Made by a program: the position numbers and the translations under genes
Assembly (NCBI GenBank): GCA_022316685.1
Contig: JAKJHU010000030.1
Span: 5,339,058 to 5,403,057 of the forward strand
Direction: 5' to 3'
From: Progne subis subis
Lineage: Eukaryota; Chordata; Aves; Passeriformes; Hirundinidae
Length of the DNA: 64,000 nucleotides
The notes under the pieces: model-generated
Told to the model about the DNA's origin: nothing
Databases searched by the model: none
The model's input: only the letters and a program-made list of their open reading frames with translations
Part shown: positions 50,606 to 61,300 of the stretch, in pieces
How positions within the stretch are numbered: the stretch's first letter is position 1
Layout: every line of letters starts with the position of its first letter

Positions 50606-50845
50606 AATAGAATATAATAGAACAGAACAGAACAGAATACGCTGGAAAGGACCTTAAAGATCATCAAGTTGCAACGTCCCCCGGCCAGGGGAAGGGACAC
50701 CCACCACTGGACCAGGTTGCTCAAAGCCGCATCCAACCTGACCTTGAACACTTCCACAAATGGGGCATCCACAACTTCTCCGGGCAATTGGTTCTGTGCC
50801 TCACTGTCCTCACAGTAAAAAAATTCCTCTCACAGCAAACCTCCC
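50606..50845 (-). mobile_element. CR1 LINE 3' end, minus strand
   Basis: Read on the minus strand it ends in a TCTGT-repeat tail (50618-50640 on +), after AAGGTCCTTTCCAGCG. The parts AGGTTGGATGCGGCTTTGAG and TGTTCAAGGTCAGGTTGG are CR1 landmarks. Left limit uncertain beyond about 50845. Confidence 0.9.
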
Positions 50846-51165
50846 TTGCTCCAAGCCTGCTGGATGTAGTGGAGCAGACATAAAGAACAATACACATTCT
50901 TTTAGGAATTTCTGATGTACTTGGAAATGGCTATCATGTATCAATCTTCTATCGGATAAACAGCTCCACCATTGCTCAGGTTTCTCTTATATAGCTCATA
51001 CATCTTTACTGGCCCGCTTCCTATTTCTTTCAGACTCTTTCTCCAAATCTTTATAGTCCTTCTTGCTTTGCATGTTGAATAAAAGCACCCTTCTAATCCA
51101 AGCTGGCACAGATAGCTCTAGGTCTGTGGCCATCACTTCTCCAGGCATTTCAGGACACAGAGGAC
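50846..51165. other. No feature recognised
   Basis: Unique sequence between the CR1 stump and the CCCCTT array. It may contain more degenerate CR1 but I cannot support it. Confidence 0.4.
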
Positions 51166-51170
51166 CTTTC

Positions 51171-51270
51171 TTCCCCTTCCCCTTCCCCTTCCCCTTCCCC
51201 TTCCCCTTCCCCTTCCCCTTCCCCTTCCCTTCCCCTTCCCCTTCCCCTTTCCCTTCCTCTCCCCTCCTAT
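51171..51270. repeat. (CCCCTT)n array
   Basis: About 13 copies of a 6-base CCCCTT unit with a few slips, continuing as C/T-rich DNA to about 51270. On the minus strand this reads GGGGAA repeats, with runs of four G separated by two A, the classic arrangement for a G-quadruplex. On + it gives a Pro-Phe repeat in one frame, which has no meaning as a protein. Confidence 0.95.
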
Positions 51271-51516
51271 GGGTTCATGTCCCTTTTCTTGCTGATGCTG
51301 TTCTTTTCACAGATCAATCCTCATCTCTGGCCTTTCTACAGAAAACTGCACCAGCAGAGGAACAGGAGCTAGCAAAGGCTGGAGCTGCCCACCCAGGCTG
51401 GACCCTCCCCTTGTGTGAGATCCCATTTTTCCCCAGCAAAGGGCAAATGTGGGGCTGGAGGCAACAAGACCTTGTGTGGACTTTTGCCTCCAGCCCTGCA
51501 GTCCCACCTGGTCAGG

Positions 51517-51588
51517 CAATGGAATGTGCCCAGATTTGTGCAATGGAATGTGCCCAGATTTGTGCAATGCATTGTGCCAGATTTGCAT
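51517..51588. repeat. 24-bp tandem repeat, three copies
   Basis: Units start at 51517, 51541 and 51565; the first two are identical (CAATGGAATGTGCCCAGATT then TGTG), the third has changes. Local duplication. Confidence 0.9.
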
Positions 51589-52350
51589 CCACTCCAGTCA
51601 GTTTATCCTCTGGATAACAGGCACTGCTTCTTTGCAGATGGAGCCCTGGGGTCCCAATGGGGCATGTCCTTCCTGCTTCAGGCTAACAAAGCACCAGGAC
51701 ACCATGGCAGCCCTCAGCTGCCCTTGGCAGAGATGGCTCCAGGCAGGAGCATCCATACACAGATTTTGGGTTCTCCAAAAGACTAACCCATTAAAGAATT
51801 AAAATTGAATGCCTTTAGAGATTGCATCCTGGCAAAACAAAGTCCCTAGTCCCTCCTTAGGCAAAATGATTCACCTTTTTCTTGATGAAACAATAAAAGG
51901 ACTCAGAGTCTTCCAGTGCATTAGTATAAAACTTTATCCTAACTTGGCAGAGTGGGAAGTAACAAGGAAAAGAGTCCAAGAAAGGAATAAATATTAGAGA
52001 ACCTCAGTACCTGGGGTTAAAATACTGGGAAAACGTTCACTGCTCAACACAGGCTGTCAACTCCAGTCTTTAGAAACATACATTATCAAATTCAGAACAA
52101 AATGCCAAAGAAACCACTTTAATGTTGTTGACCAGATGTTTACATTTTGTTGCTATTTTTAACAGTCACCTGACAGCAATTAATTCAGTGCTTTGGAGAG
52201 GGATGTCACTCTGTAAAATCTTGCTATGGGGATAACCAAGAATGCACTTCACTGTTGAGTTTGGTAAATCAGGGCCCTTCTAGATCCTACACAGCATGTG
52301 CATACTTACTGTGCAGCTGCAAAGCCTGCATTAGCATGAAAAATTAACTT
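51589..52350. other. No gene recognised
   Basis: Unique sequence, AT-rich from 51.8 kb. Nothing recognised. Confidence 0.5.
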
Positions 52351-52351
52351 T

Positions 52352-52376
52352 CATATATATGTGTGTGTGTATATTA

Positions 52377-52413
<37 letters not shown>

Positions 52414-52436
52414 CACACATATATATATATATATAA
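52352..52436. repeat. Compound microsatellite, partly palindromic
   Basis: (TA)n(TG)n and further TG repeats, then (TA)n(CA)n(TA)n. The TATATATGTGTG part at the left is the inverse complement of CACACATATATA at the right, so the array could fold into a hairpin. Confidence 0.95.
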
Positions 52437-52879
52437 AATTATTAGGCACTCTTCTAAAACATACCAAATAAATGTATTTGTATATTTTGGTCACATTAGG
52501 TAGTAAATTTTCACCCAAAAAAGTCTGTTTTCCTTTTTACTTATTAATGTGACTGATTTCTCAGCTCATGAGTTTTATTCCTCTGTTCTTCTTGCTGGGA
52601 GTGGAGTTCTAATTGTGGCACACTCTAGAAGAAAATGTGATCATTCTCAAAGGTCTCAGTCAAATGCTCTGTACATCACACTTACCAATCAAGTCCAAAC
52701 CTTTTAATTTGACTACAAAAGGCAAGGCTTTCCTACCTGTCTGTCTCATTTCTTCTCTTCAGGAAGCTATGTTTGGTGTGCTCTCAGCCTTCGTACTAAC
52801 CAAAGTGAATATTTCGGGGTTTTAATACACCTTAAGCAATGGGTTGTAGACCCATTTCTTGTATCTGTGTATTTATTCC

Positions 52880-53400
52880 AGCAAGGGGAAGCTTTATACT
52901 CAGGGGCATTCCTTTTGTTGCTGGCAACATAATAACATTTGCTTAATTGTGTTTTATTAATGTTAATATACCCACAGGCTCAGACTCTGCCCGCACATTT
53001 TTGTAAATTGAATTAAAGGAAAAATGAATCAGAGTTAAAAGACAGCTGATTAATTTTATTCACTTGCTTAAGGGGGTTTAAGCCAAATGGTCTGCACATC
53101 TATTTTTCTTTAGAGAACAGACTTTATAGCCAGAGGGCTCATAGAAACATGTCAGTGAGCCATTTTCATTGCCGTGTGTCAAGGAGAGCTATTTAAAGCG
53201 CTAAAAGAAGCGGACATTAGGGAGAGGTTCTTACCCCTTGCTCTGTACAAATGGCAAGGTTACACAGCTACGGTCTCTCCTGCCTGCTGCTCAGATCAGA
53301 GGGCTTTCATAAAGCATTTTTTAATGAAGTTCTCAGAGCAGCCCCCAGAGCCTGCCGCTTGAGACAGGCAAGGACACAGGCACAGAACAACCCACTAAAA
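52880..53400. promoter_or_regulatory. Candidate conserved noncoding element
   Basis: Repeat-free, with enhancer-like content: TTGCTTAATTGTGTTTTATT near 52939, GCTGATTAATTTTATTCAC near 53045, GCTATTTAAAGCGC near 53187. An open frame of 62-68 codons at 53174-53457 has no recognised domain. The composition and absence of repeats suggest purifying selection, but no conservation can be measured here. Confidence 0.2.
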
Positions 53401-54520
53401 AGGGATGTTTTAGTCCACACAAAATCCAAGTTATTAGCAGGTCTGCCTCATACATAGTGTAACTTAAAGACTATTATTGCACTGTTTAACAGGCTTTCAG
53501 CTAGCTGCAGCAGAAATCAGTTCTTGAGACAAATTTCTCATTTGGAAAAAAATATAATTCATTAGAAGCGCCTCCACTGGATGTATATTTATACAAAGCC
53601 TGGGCTGAAATATCAGCGTGGATGTGGGGCTGTTCAGTAGGAACCCTACTCTATTTGCCAGCTATTCAGAAGGGTCTGGCCTGAAGACACCCTGTAAAAA
53701 AATATGTTGGGCATTTCTGGTAACCCTCCTTTTAATGATTCCTTCACAACTTCCTATTCAAAACTGGTAAGTCAGAAAACATAGCAAACTAAAAATCTCA
53801 AAGGAAAAGGGATAGTTAAAATATGTGCAAAAGTGAATGGTTCCAGCCCCTCTGTGTCCAGAAAAGCTACAACAAATGTCCCTTATCATGACTGGGATAT
53901 CATGTCAGGATCGGGATCTGAATATTTTTCTGTCTGTTCTGTCAGCAAGGGAGTTGGAAAGGAAACACCCTAATCCATATGGGAAGGATTTCCACTCTTT
54001 CAGGTCCCATGACAGTGAGATGGGCTGGAGAAGGGTCCAAGGCAGCAATAAACCATCTTCACCACATGGCCATGGCCAATGCTCTGTATACGTACTCAGA
54101 TCACTTTACACTTTCCCTTCTGGTTAATCCTGGCATCTCAATCGGTTCCCACCTCCTCTTCTCACAGCTAGTGACTATGAATAATGAAAATGACCCAGAA
54201 GGATGAGATGTAAAATTTCTGGGAGTAGAGGGTGTTATTAATAACGTGAGGGGTTTTGCAGGCTTTTTCACATTCTGTGTTCCGAACAAGATAGATATTC
54301 CAATGGGTCTTGCATGCTGCATGCACATGGCAAATAGTCTGCTGCATCCTAACCCATGAGGTACCTCCATGTGCCACCAGACATAATGAGCAAAGTGATC
54401 CACCAAGTCAACAGCCACATTGAAATGTGGGAAAACTGGCACAGCTTTACAGCTAAGGGTGCAAAGTTCCCCCATTTTGATCTCTGTGCATGTCTCATCA
54501 ACACAATATCTTGGTGGAAT
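53401..54520. other. No gene recognised
   Basis: Unique sequence with overlapping open frames of up to 124 codons on both strands and no recognised domain. Confidence 0.5.
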
Positions 54521-55162
54521 TTTTCACAGAATCACAGAATTTTTAGGCTGGAAGAGACCTTCAAGATCATCGAGTCCAACCCATCTCTAATACCTCAACT
54601 AGACCATGACACCAAGTGCCACATCCAGTCTTTTTTTAAACACTTCTAGGGATGGTGACTCCACCACCTCCCCAGGCAAGCCATTCCAGTACTTTATCAC
54701 TCTTCCAGTGAAAAACTTTTTCCTAATATCCAGCGTATCTCTCCCTTGTCACAGCTTGAGACTGTGTCCTCTTGTTCTGTCTGTTGTTGCCTGGAGAAAG
54801 AAACCACAGCTGACCACAACCACCCTTCAGAAAGTTGTAGAGAGTGATAAGGTCACCTCTGAGTCTCCTTTTCTCCAGGCTAAACAACCCCAGCTCCCTC
54901 AGTCATTCCTCACAGGGTTTGTGTTCCAAGCCCCTCACCAGCCTCGCTGCCTCCTCTGGACACGCTCAAGCATCTCAATATCCTTCCTAAACTGAGGGGC
55001 CCAGAACTGGACACAGCACTCAAGGTGTGGCCTCACCAGTGCTAAGTACAGGGGAAGAATGACCTCCCTGCTCCTGCTGGCCACACCATTCCTGATCCAG
55101 GCCAGGATGCCATTGGCCCTCTTGGCCATCAGGGCACACTGCTGGCTCATGTTCAGCTGCTG

Positions 55163-56199
55163 TCACCAGTACCCCAGGTCCCTTTCCTCCTGGGCACTGT
55201 CCAGCCACACCGTCCCCAGCCTATAACGCTGCAGGGGGTTATTGCGGCCAAAGTGCAGGACTCGGCACTTGGACTTATTAAACCTCATCCTATTGGACTC
55301 TGCCCATCTGTCCAACCGTTCCAGGTGTTTCTGCAAAGCCCTTCGTCCTTCCAACAGGTTGACAGATGCTCCCAGCTTAGTGTCATCTGCAAATTTACTA
55401 ATGAAAGACTCCATGCCTTCATCCATGTCGTCAATAAAAATATTGAACAGAGCTGGCCCCAGCACAGACCCCTGAGGGACACCACTGGTGACTGGCCCCA
55501 GCTGGATGCAGCACCGCTCACCACCACTCTCTGGGCCCGGCCATCCAGCCAGTTCCTAACCCAGTGAACAGTGCTCTTGTCCAAGACACAAGCTGCCAGC
55601 TTATTTAAGAGTATGCTGTGGGAGACAGTGTCAAAGGCCTTGCTGAGGTCCAAATAGACAACATCCACAGCCTTCCCTGCATCCACCAGGTGGGTCATCT
55701 GGTCATAAAAGGAGATCAGGTTGGTCAAACATGACCTCCTCTCCTAAACCCATGCTGGCTGGGTCTGATACCCTGGCCATCCTGTAAGTTCTGTGTGATG
55801 GCACTTAATATGAACTGTTCCATTATTTTGCCAGGTACTGAGGTCAGACTGACTGATCTATAATTACTAGGATCCTCCTTTGCACCCTTTTTGTGAATGG
55901 GTGTCACATTGGCCAGCTTCCAGTCATCCGGAACCTCACCAGTGAGCCAAGACTGATGGTAGATGATGGAGTGGCTTAGCAAGCTCATCTGCCAGCTGTC
56001 TCATCACTCTGGGATGGATTCCATCTGGTCCCATAGATTTATGGATATCCAGGCATTTCAGCAGTTCTCTGACTGCTACCTCTTCAATAATGAGGGGACC
56101 ATTCTGCTCCCTGACACCATCTACCAGCTCAGGAGGGCAGTTGTCTTGAAGGCAAGTCATCTCCTCACTAAAAACTGAGGCAAAGTAGGCATTAAGCAC
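55163..56199 (-). pseudogene. CR1 reverse transcriptase domain (broken)
   Basis: From right to left on +: a segment with MGPDGIHPRVMRQLADELAKPL (about 56020-56085), SVPGKIMEQFI (about 55810-55845), VVYLDLSKAFDTVSH (about 55618-55662) and the catalytic motif FADD at 55382-55393 followed by TKLGASV. The first D of the catalytic site is in YLDLSKAFD and the second and third are in FADD, so the active-site residues remain. Frame changes occur at about 55990, 55725 and 55465 or thereabouts, so no full-length enzyme can be made. Downstream [15 protein letters not shown] (about 55228-55272) and a region to about 54935 complete the ORF2 end. Confidence 0.92.
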
Positions 56200-56215
56200 T
56201 TCTGCCTTCTCCTCC

Positions 56216-56755
56216 TTAATTTGCAGATATTAAGTTCCCTCCCTTGTCCAGTAAAGAACAAAGGTTGGTCTTACCCTTCCTTTTAGCATTAATACATTTG
56301 TAAAAACATTTTTTATTATCCTTTACAGAAGTTGCCATTCTAAGTTCAAACTGAGCTTTGGCCTCCCTAATTTTTTTCCTACGTGTTTTAGCAGCTGCCT
56401 TAAATACTTCCTGAGAGACCTGATCCCCCCCCTTCCAAAGATGATACATCCTCTTTTTATTCCAAAGTTCCTCCAAAACCTCCTTGCTCATCCAGCTGGA
56501 TGTTTACCCTGTCGACTTACCTTTCGGCACACAGGGACAGTCTGTTTCTGTGACCTCAAAATCTCTGTTTTGAGGCATGCCCAGCTTTCCTGAGCTCTTG
56601 TTTTTAAGGGCTGCTTCCCAAGGGATACTGTGAATAAGTCTCCTAAACAGGCTAAAATCTGCCCTCTGGAAGTCCAATACAAGAGTTTTACTGGTGCTCC
56701 TCCTGACTTCATCAAATATTGAGAACTCTATTATTTCATGATCACTCTGCCCCAA
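56216..56755 (-). pseudogene. CR1 ORF2 linker region (broken)
   Basis: Pieces in three minus-strand frames (56504-56755, 56488-56715 and 56216-56491) join the endonuclease to the reverse transcriptase. They include a part with EVFKAAAKTRRKKIREAK (about 56365-56420). Frameshifts lie at about 56750, 56700 and 56490. Same element as its neighbours. Confidence 0.8.
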
Positions 56756-57250
56756 GCGACCTCCAGTCCATCTCTATTTGCAAACAGCAGATCTAACATA
56801 GTCCCTCCCCTGGTGGGCTCACCCGCCAGCTGAGACAAAAAGTTGTCCTCCATAAACTCTAAAAATTTCCTGGACTGCCTCTTTTCTGCTGTATTAAGTT
56901 CCCAGCAGATTTCTGGTAGGTTGAAGTCACCCACAAGAGCAAGGGCTGATGATCCTGAAACATTACCTAGCTGCTTATAGAATAAGTTGTCCACCTCTTC
57001 TTCCTGGTTGGGTGGACAATAACAGACTCCCAGCAGGATGTCATCCTTGTTGGCCTTCCCCTTAATTCTTACCCATAGGCATCCAACTCCATCATCTTCC
57101 TTAGTTTCAATTTCTACAGTATCAAAAGTCTGCTTAATATAAAGGGCCACCCCTCCACCTCTTCTTCCTTGCCTGTCTCTTCTGAAGAGCTTGTAGCCAT
57201 TGAGTGCAGTGCTCCAGCCATGTGAGTCATCCCACCATGTTTTCACACCC
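56731..57250 (-). pseudogene. CR1 APE-type endonuclease (N-terminally truncated)
   Basis: The open frame on the minus strand reads TWWDDSHGWS at about 57210-57240, then GYKLFRRDRQGRRGGGVALY, and the conserved GDFN motif at 56920-56931 inside LVGDFNLPEICWE. GDFN is the hallmark of exonuclease-endonuclease-phosphatase enzymes, which in LINEs nick the target DNA. The amino-terminal third with the first metal-binding residues is missing, so the frame upstream of TWWDD is not CR1-like. Not a host DNA repair enzyme. Confidence 0.9.
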
Positions 57251-57885
57251 CTTGGATGATCACAGCATCTGCCAAGCTCCCAAATGGGGTCTCTGGCCAT
57301 TAGCAGGGCATGGGTGCTCCCATCGTCCTGGACATCCACACCATACCATGGACACCTCACACATCCAGAGGAATATGTTGGTAGCTGAACTACAGCCCAG
57401 GGCTCTTGATTTTACACTCCTACTCCCACTCCCTTTGTTGCCTCTTCTCCCTCACTTGTATCTTTATTGCAAAGACAATGTTCAGCCTCATGTTGGTGAA
57501 CGAGGGGGATCTCCACCAGCACAAGCAGTGGTCAGGGCTATCTGACAGAGCCATTCTGTTTGCAAGGGCTGCTGTGACACTGGTCAGAGCTTTGTTTTCT
57601 CTTCATTGTGAAGAAAACAGATTTTGCTCCTCTATACAGAGATTTTTCTCCCAGACTTGCAGTATTTTGTCCTGGCCTCCTCTGCTCAAATAATTGTAGG
57701 ACAGCTAAGGATCTGGAACCACTTGCTCTTTGCCTTCAGAAATGGAAAAGAAAAATACAAATGCATGTATACAGCTTTGGTTTCTCTAACTTAGCATAGT
57801 GTCTATTTTAGTCTCTGAGTATCTATTCTGTAAATAGGGAAAAGTAAACTTGGTTGGGGGTCAGTCACTTGAGAAGTGCTCATTT
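57251..57885. other. No gene recognised
   Basis: Unique sequence right of the CR1 truncation point. An open frame of 113 codons on + (57204-57545) and one of 95 codons (57406-57693) show no recognised domain. Confidence 0.45.
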
Positions 57886-57889
57886 TCTA

Positions 57890-58373
57890 TTAAAGTACTC
57901 AGCTAGGCATTTCTAAAGATTAAAGAGACCAGAAAAATGATTTTTATTCTTCAGCACAGAGCCACATACTGTCACCGAGACACACAAAGCAGTGACACGC
58001 AGACAAGATAATCTTTGCAAAGCAGAGGTTCTTCCGATCCCAGCTCCTGCTGAGAGAGCGGAGAGAGGAGGAAGAGAGCCCCTTTGTTTATTCTTTACTT
58101 TTTATATATTTGTGGGTCTAGCAAAAGATTGGCTTTTTGGGGTTTCCACCCCTCAGCCTCAGTGGCCAGACGAACTGTCAGTTACAGTTGTTTTTCAGGT
58201 TAGAAATATGCAAACAAAGGACAGAGAATGAAAAACAAAGGGTTTTGTTTATGTTACATCTGTGGGAAAGGTAGAAAACTGCTCCTAATATTGTACAGTG
58301 ACTAAAAGATCTGACTCCATTATGAAATTCAAAAAGGCTAATAAAAAAACTCAGAAAAACCAGGGTAACAACA
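57890..58373 (-). mobile_element. LTR relic of an endogenous retrovirus (family D-like)
   Basis: On the minus strand it starts TGTTGTTACCCTGG (58360-58373). A TATA box (ATATATAAA) lies at 58103-58111 and an AATAAA signal at 57943-57948, about 155 bases downstream, in the normal order. The U3 shares TAACATAAACAAA and a GGCCAC...GGTGG segment, in the same order, with the relic at 35.3-35.7 kb. The left edge is approximate. No internal viral sequence adjoins it. Confidence 0.55.
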
Positions 58374-61300
58374 TACCATGGAGAAGGCTGAAAGCTCTGA
58401 ATTTGCATATTGGGATTGGTGTTTAGAGTGGTGACTTTAAATTGTGTTGTAATACTTGAGTGCTTTACTGATTTGAACATTTCTGATAGCAATGATTGCA
58501 CATCAGAGAAGTCTGTTGTGCATGAGAAAGCATGCAACTTGATGGCAAATTCAAAATAATGAACAGTGACACAGGTAATATAACATATTCAAAACATTGT
58601 TAATACTTAAACTTTCAAAACACTTCATAGTTAAGGAAACTTTTAGAGACCTCTGATTTCTCATGAAAAGTATCAATAAATTGAGATTAAAACAACAATT
58701 ATGTTGTTCTCTAACTGTTAAAATTAGAATAATTTTTGTGTAAAGGGTGTGAGATGTTTAGGGTTGCTTGCCTCACTTTTTTTTCCCCATTGAAAGTATC
58801 TGAAATGGTGAAATGTGTATCCCTTACTTAAGCATTTTATTTACTCACTAGGATGCACAATGGAACTTTGACACTCATAAAAATGACAGCATTAAATATT
58901 CCATGATTCCATGAAATTAAAATGCAGGACTATCAGGCTCTGAATGAAAGAAAAATGCAGCTGTCACTCACGTTCCTGTCCTGGCAGGATGGAAAACCTT
59001 TGAAGCCTGTCACAGCTGGATGGAGAACTGACATTCTCCTTGCTGCCATTCATCCTGCTGCAGGCAGCAGCACAGAGACCTCCCAGCGCTGTGCAGGGCT
59101 CTCAACACCCACACAGAGAAATGCCTGGGATTTCAGGATGGCTACTGCATCCCTGGAGATGCTTCTCCAGGAGACACAGATGCTTTTTAGTATTCTTCCA
59201 TGCTCCAGGCTGGGGGAGGCAGGGATGGAACAGGAGAAATAGCACTCTGCAGAGGGCTCCTTCTTTTAGCCCTTTACATCCTTTGGCACCAATGCAATTG
59301 TGTTTTCGCCATAGTATACATTGCAGAATAAAGCCTTATGATGACAAAAGTCCTGTTTTTAAAACTACAGCTGGAGTAGCCACTTTTCAGAGAGCTCTGA
59401 GCAAGCACAGCTGCTCTCTGGGGCTTCTGGCTGGTGAGGCAGGTGGAACCAGGCTGTAAGCAGACACTACTCCTTTCATCTCAGCCAATGATGCACTTCC
59501 TTGTACTCCTGCTGAGCTTGGCCTGAAGTGCCCAAAGCCCTGTAGGAGCCCATCAGCAGCCTGAGAACTTCCCAGGCCCTGCTGGAGACCCCTGAGGATA
59601 CATTCACAGGAGGAGCCTCACTTCTGAACTTGCCATGCCAGGAGGAGAGAAATGGCTGTCATTTAAAAATAGAAATAAAGCTTCAACACATCCCGGGCAC
59701 ACAACTCCCATTTGCTTGCCTAAATTACTTCCAGCTGAAGAGGCAGTGCCCCCAACAGCTCCTGACTGGTAGGAACTCCATGCTGAGAAGGCCATGCAAG
59801 CTTTGGTAATCTTCAGAAAGATGCTTTAAAACTAACACAGATTTGCTGTCTCATAGGAAGACCCCAAGGTGCTCCATTTGCAGAGGGAAAAACGTGACAT
59901 GACAGGACTGCTGTGCACACTTACAATACAAATGCTGCTCAAAGAAAGCACACAGCATATGCACGTGCATGAGGAACCCAACTCATCTGCAAAGCACTGC
60001 CCCTCTTATCTGGATCTAACAACAGCAGCCAGTCATGGTCTTTGGAAGGGTCTGCCCCACGCAGGAGAGATGCTGCTCACAGCAAAGGCTCTAAATAAAA
60101 TCAATCAGCAAAACAACTGACTACCTGAATTTATATTAACTGAGCTGCAATCTTGGCAGGAGTTATCCAGTCTCACAAGACCATGCTGTTTGCTGTTGAA
60201 TGCTGGGGAGTTCTGATCCAGAAATACCTTGCTCCTCCTTGTACCTTCAATCCACTGTGTTGCACCACTGAAAGAACATGAGAAACAGTGCAAGATCCAG
60301 CTTTAAATGTGCATGTCTGCATAAAACACAAGCAGCATCTAATAAAATGTCAAGAAAGTGTCCCTGAGTACCATAAGAGTACTGCAAATGAAGTATAAGT
60401 TTCCTTCAGCTAATTTACCAAGGTTTAGAGATGATTTGGGAGATTATTTATACTGTAACCTTTGATGCCTTAGGATTTAGCTTTTATGTTTTTCAAATCC
60501 TGTACTGCTTTAGTGTATGACTCTAAACTCCGTATAGAGTGTTTGCTACTGTCTTCACATTTTGGTCAGAAAAAACAATTCCTCTAGGCCTGAAACTCTA
60601 GAACACCCTATAAACGAAAGTGGGCTAGGGGGGAACAAACTAAAGGTATATGACTTCACTACCTGAATCTGTAATTGGAGGATTAACCTCTGATACTTAA
60701 ATAGACCAAACTTATAATAGTCTGAAAAACTCATGACCATCATCCATCTTCGGTGTAGCCCTTCTCAGATGGTTTTGACTGCCCAAGGTGTACCTGTTGA
60801 AGGCCTTTAATAAATACCTGCTTTTATTCTCTCAACTTTGTCTAGCCTCTGTTCTAGGTAGCCACTTCAAGGCATCACCTTCCTCTGCATATCACATTAT
60901 TAATACATGATAACATGCAATTTCATAAATTCCCTGGGAAAAACTTTGGTTTACTCTGGAAAGCACCTCATCCACTTTTAATATTGTAAAATATATTTCA
61001 CACAGTTATTTTTAAGACTAAGGCTCAAAAATTAGATTTTATTTATCAAAAAACCCTAGACTCTTGTAACATATTGTTAGCCTTATGAAGTAACTGTGTA
61101 TGTACATATTTTCATAGGCCAGTTATGCCCGTTACGTAAATGAAATATGACTGTAATTACTGAAAAAACTCATTTAGATTTTAAAAATATTGCAGGCTCA
61201 GAAGAACATCTTAGTGTTGTTATGAATAATCTGTTGATGTTATTGACAACAGTATATTTTGTTGACTTTCAACCACAAACTGGAAAGAAGGAGTTTCAGA

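Larger units (their letters stand above)
54525..57250 (-). mobile_element. CR1 LINE, 5'-truncated, 2.7 kb
   Basis: Most of the CR1 second open reading frame and the whole 3' UTR are present on the minus strand. The element ends at 54525 with two ATTCTGTG octamers (54525-54540). It starts abruptly at about 57250, within the endonuclease domain, so it lacks the start of ORF2, all of ORF1 and the 5' UTR. Several frameshifts break the frame. CR1 inserts by target-primed reverse transcription and is usually 5'-truncated, and no target-site duplication was seen. It is the most complete transposable element in the window. Confidence 0.95.

Noticed and set aside
51063..51617. 184-codon frame with a Pro-Phe repeat
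   Set aside because: Its centre is the CCCCTT array; the rest is not like any family.
56731..57360. Possible host AP endonuclease
   Set aside because: The GDFN-containing domain is followed by CR1 reverse transcriptase and CR1 3' UTR on the same strand; it is part of the LINE.
59040..59459. 139-codon open frame on +
   Set aside because: No domain, overlaps another + frame at 58922-59242; judged chance.
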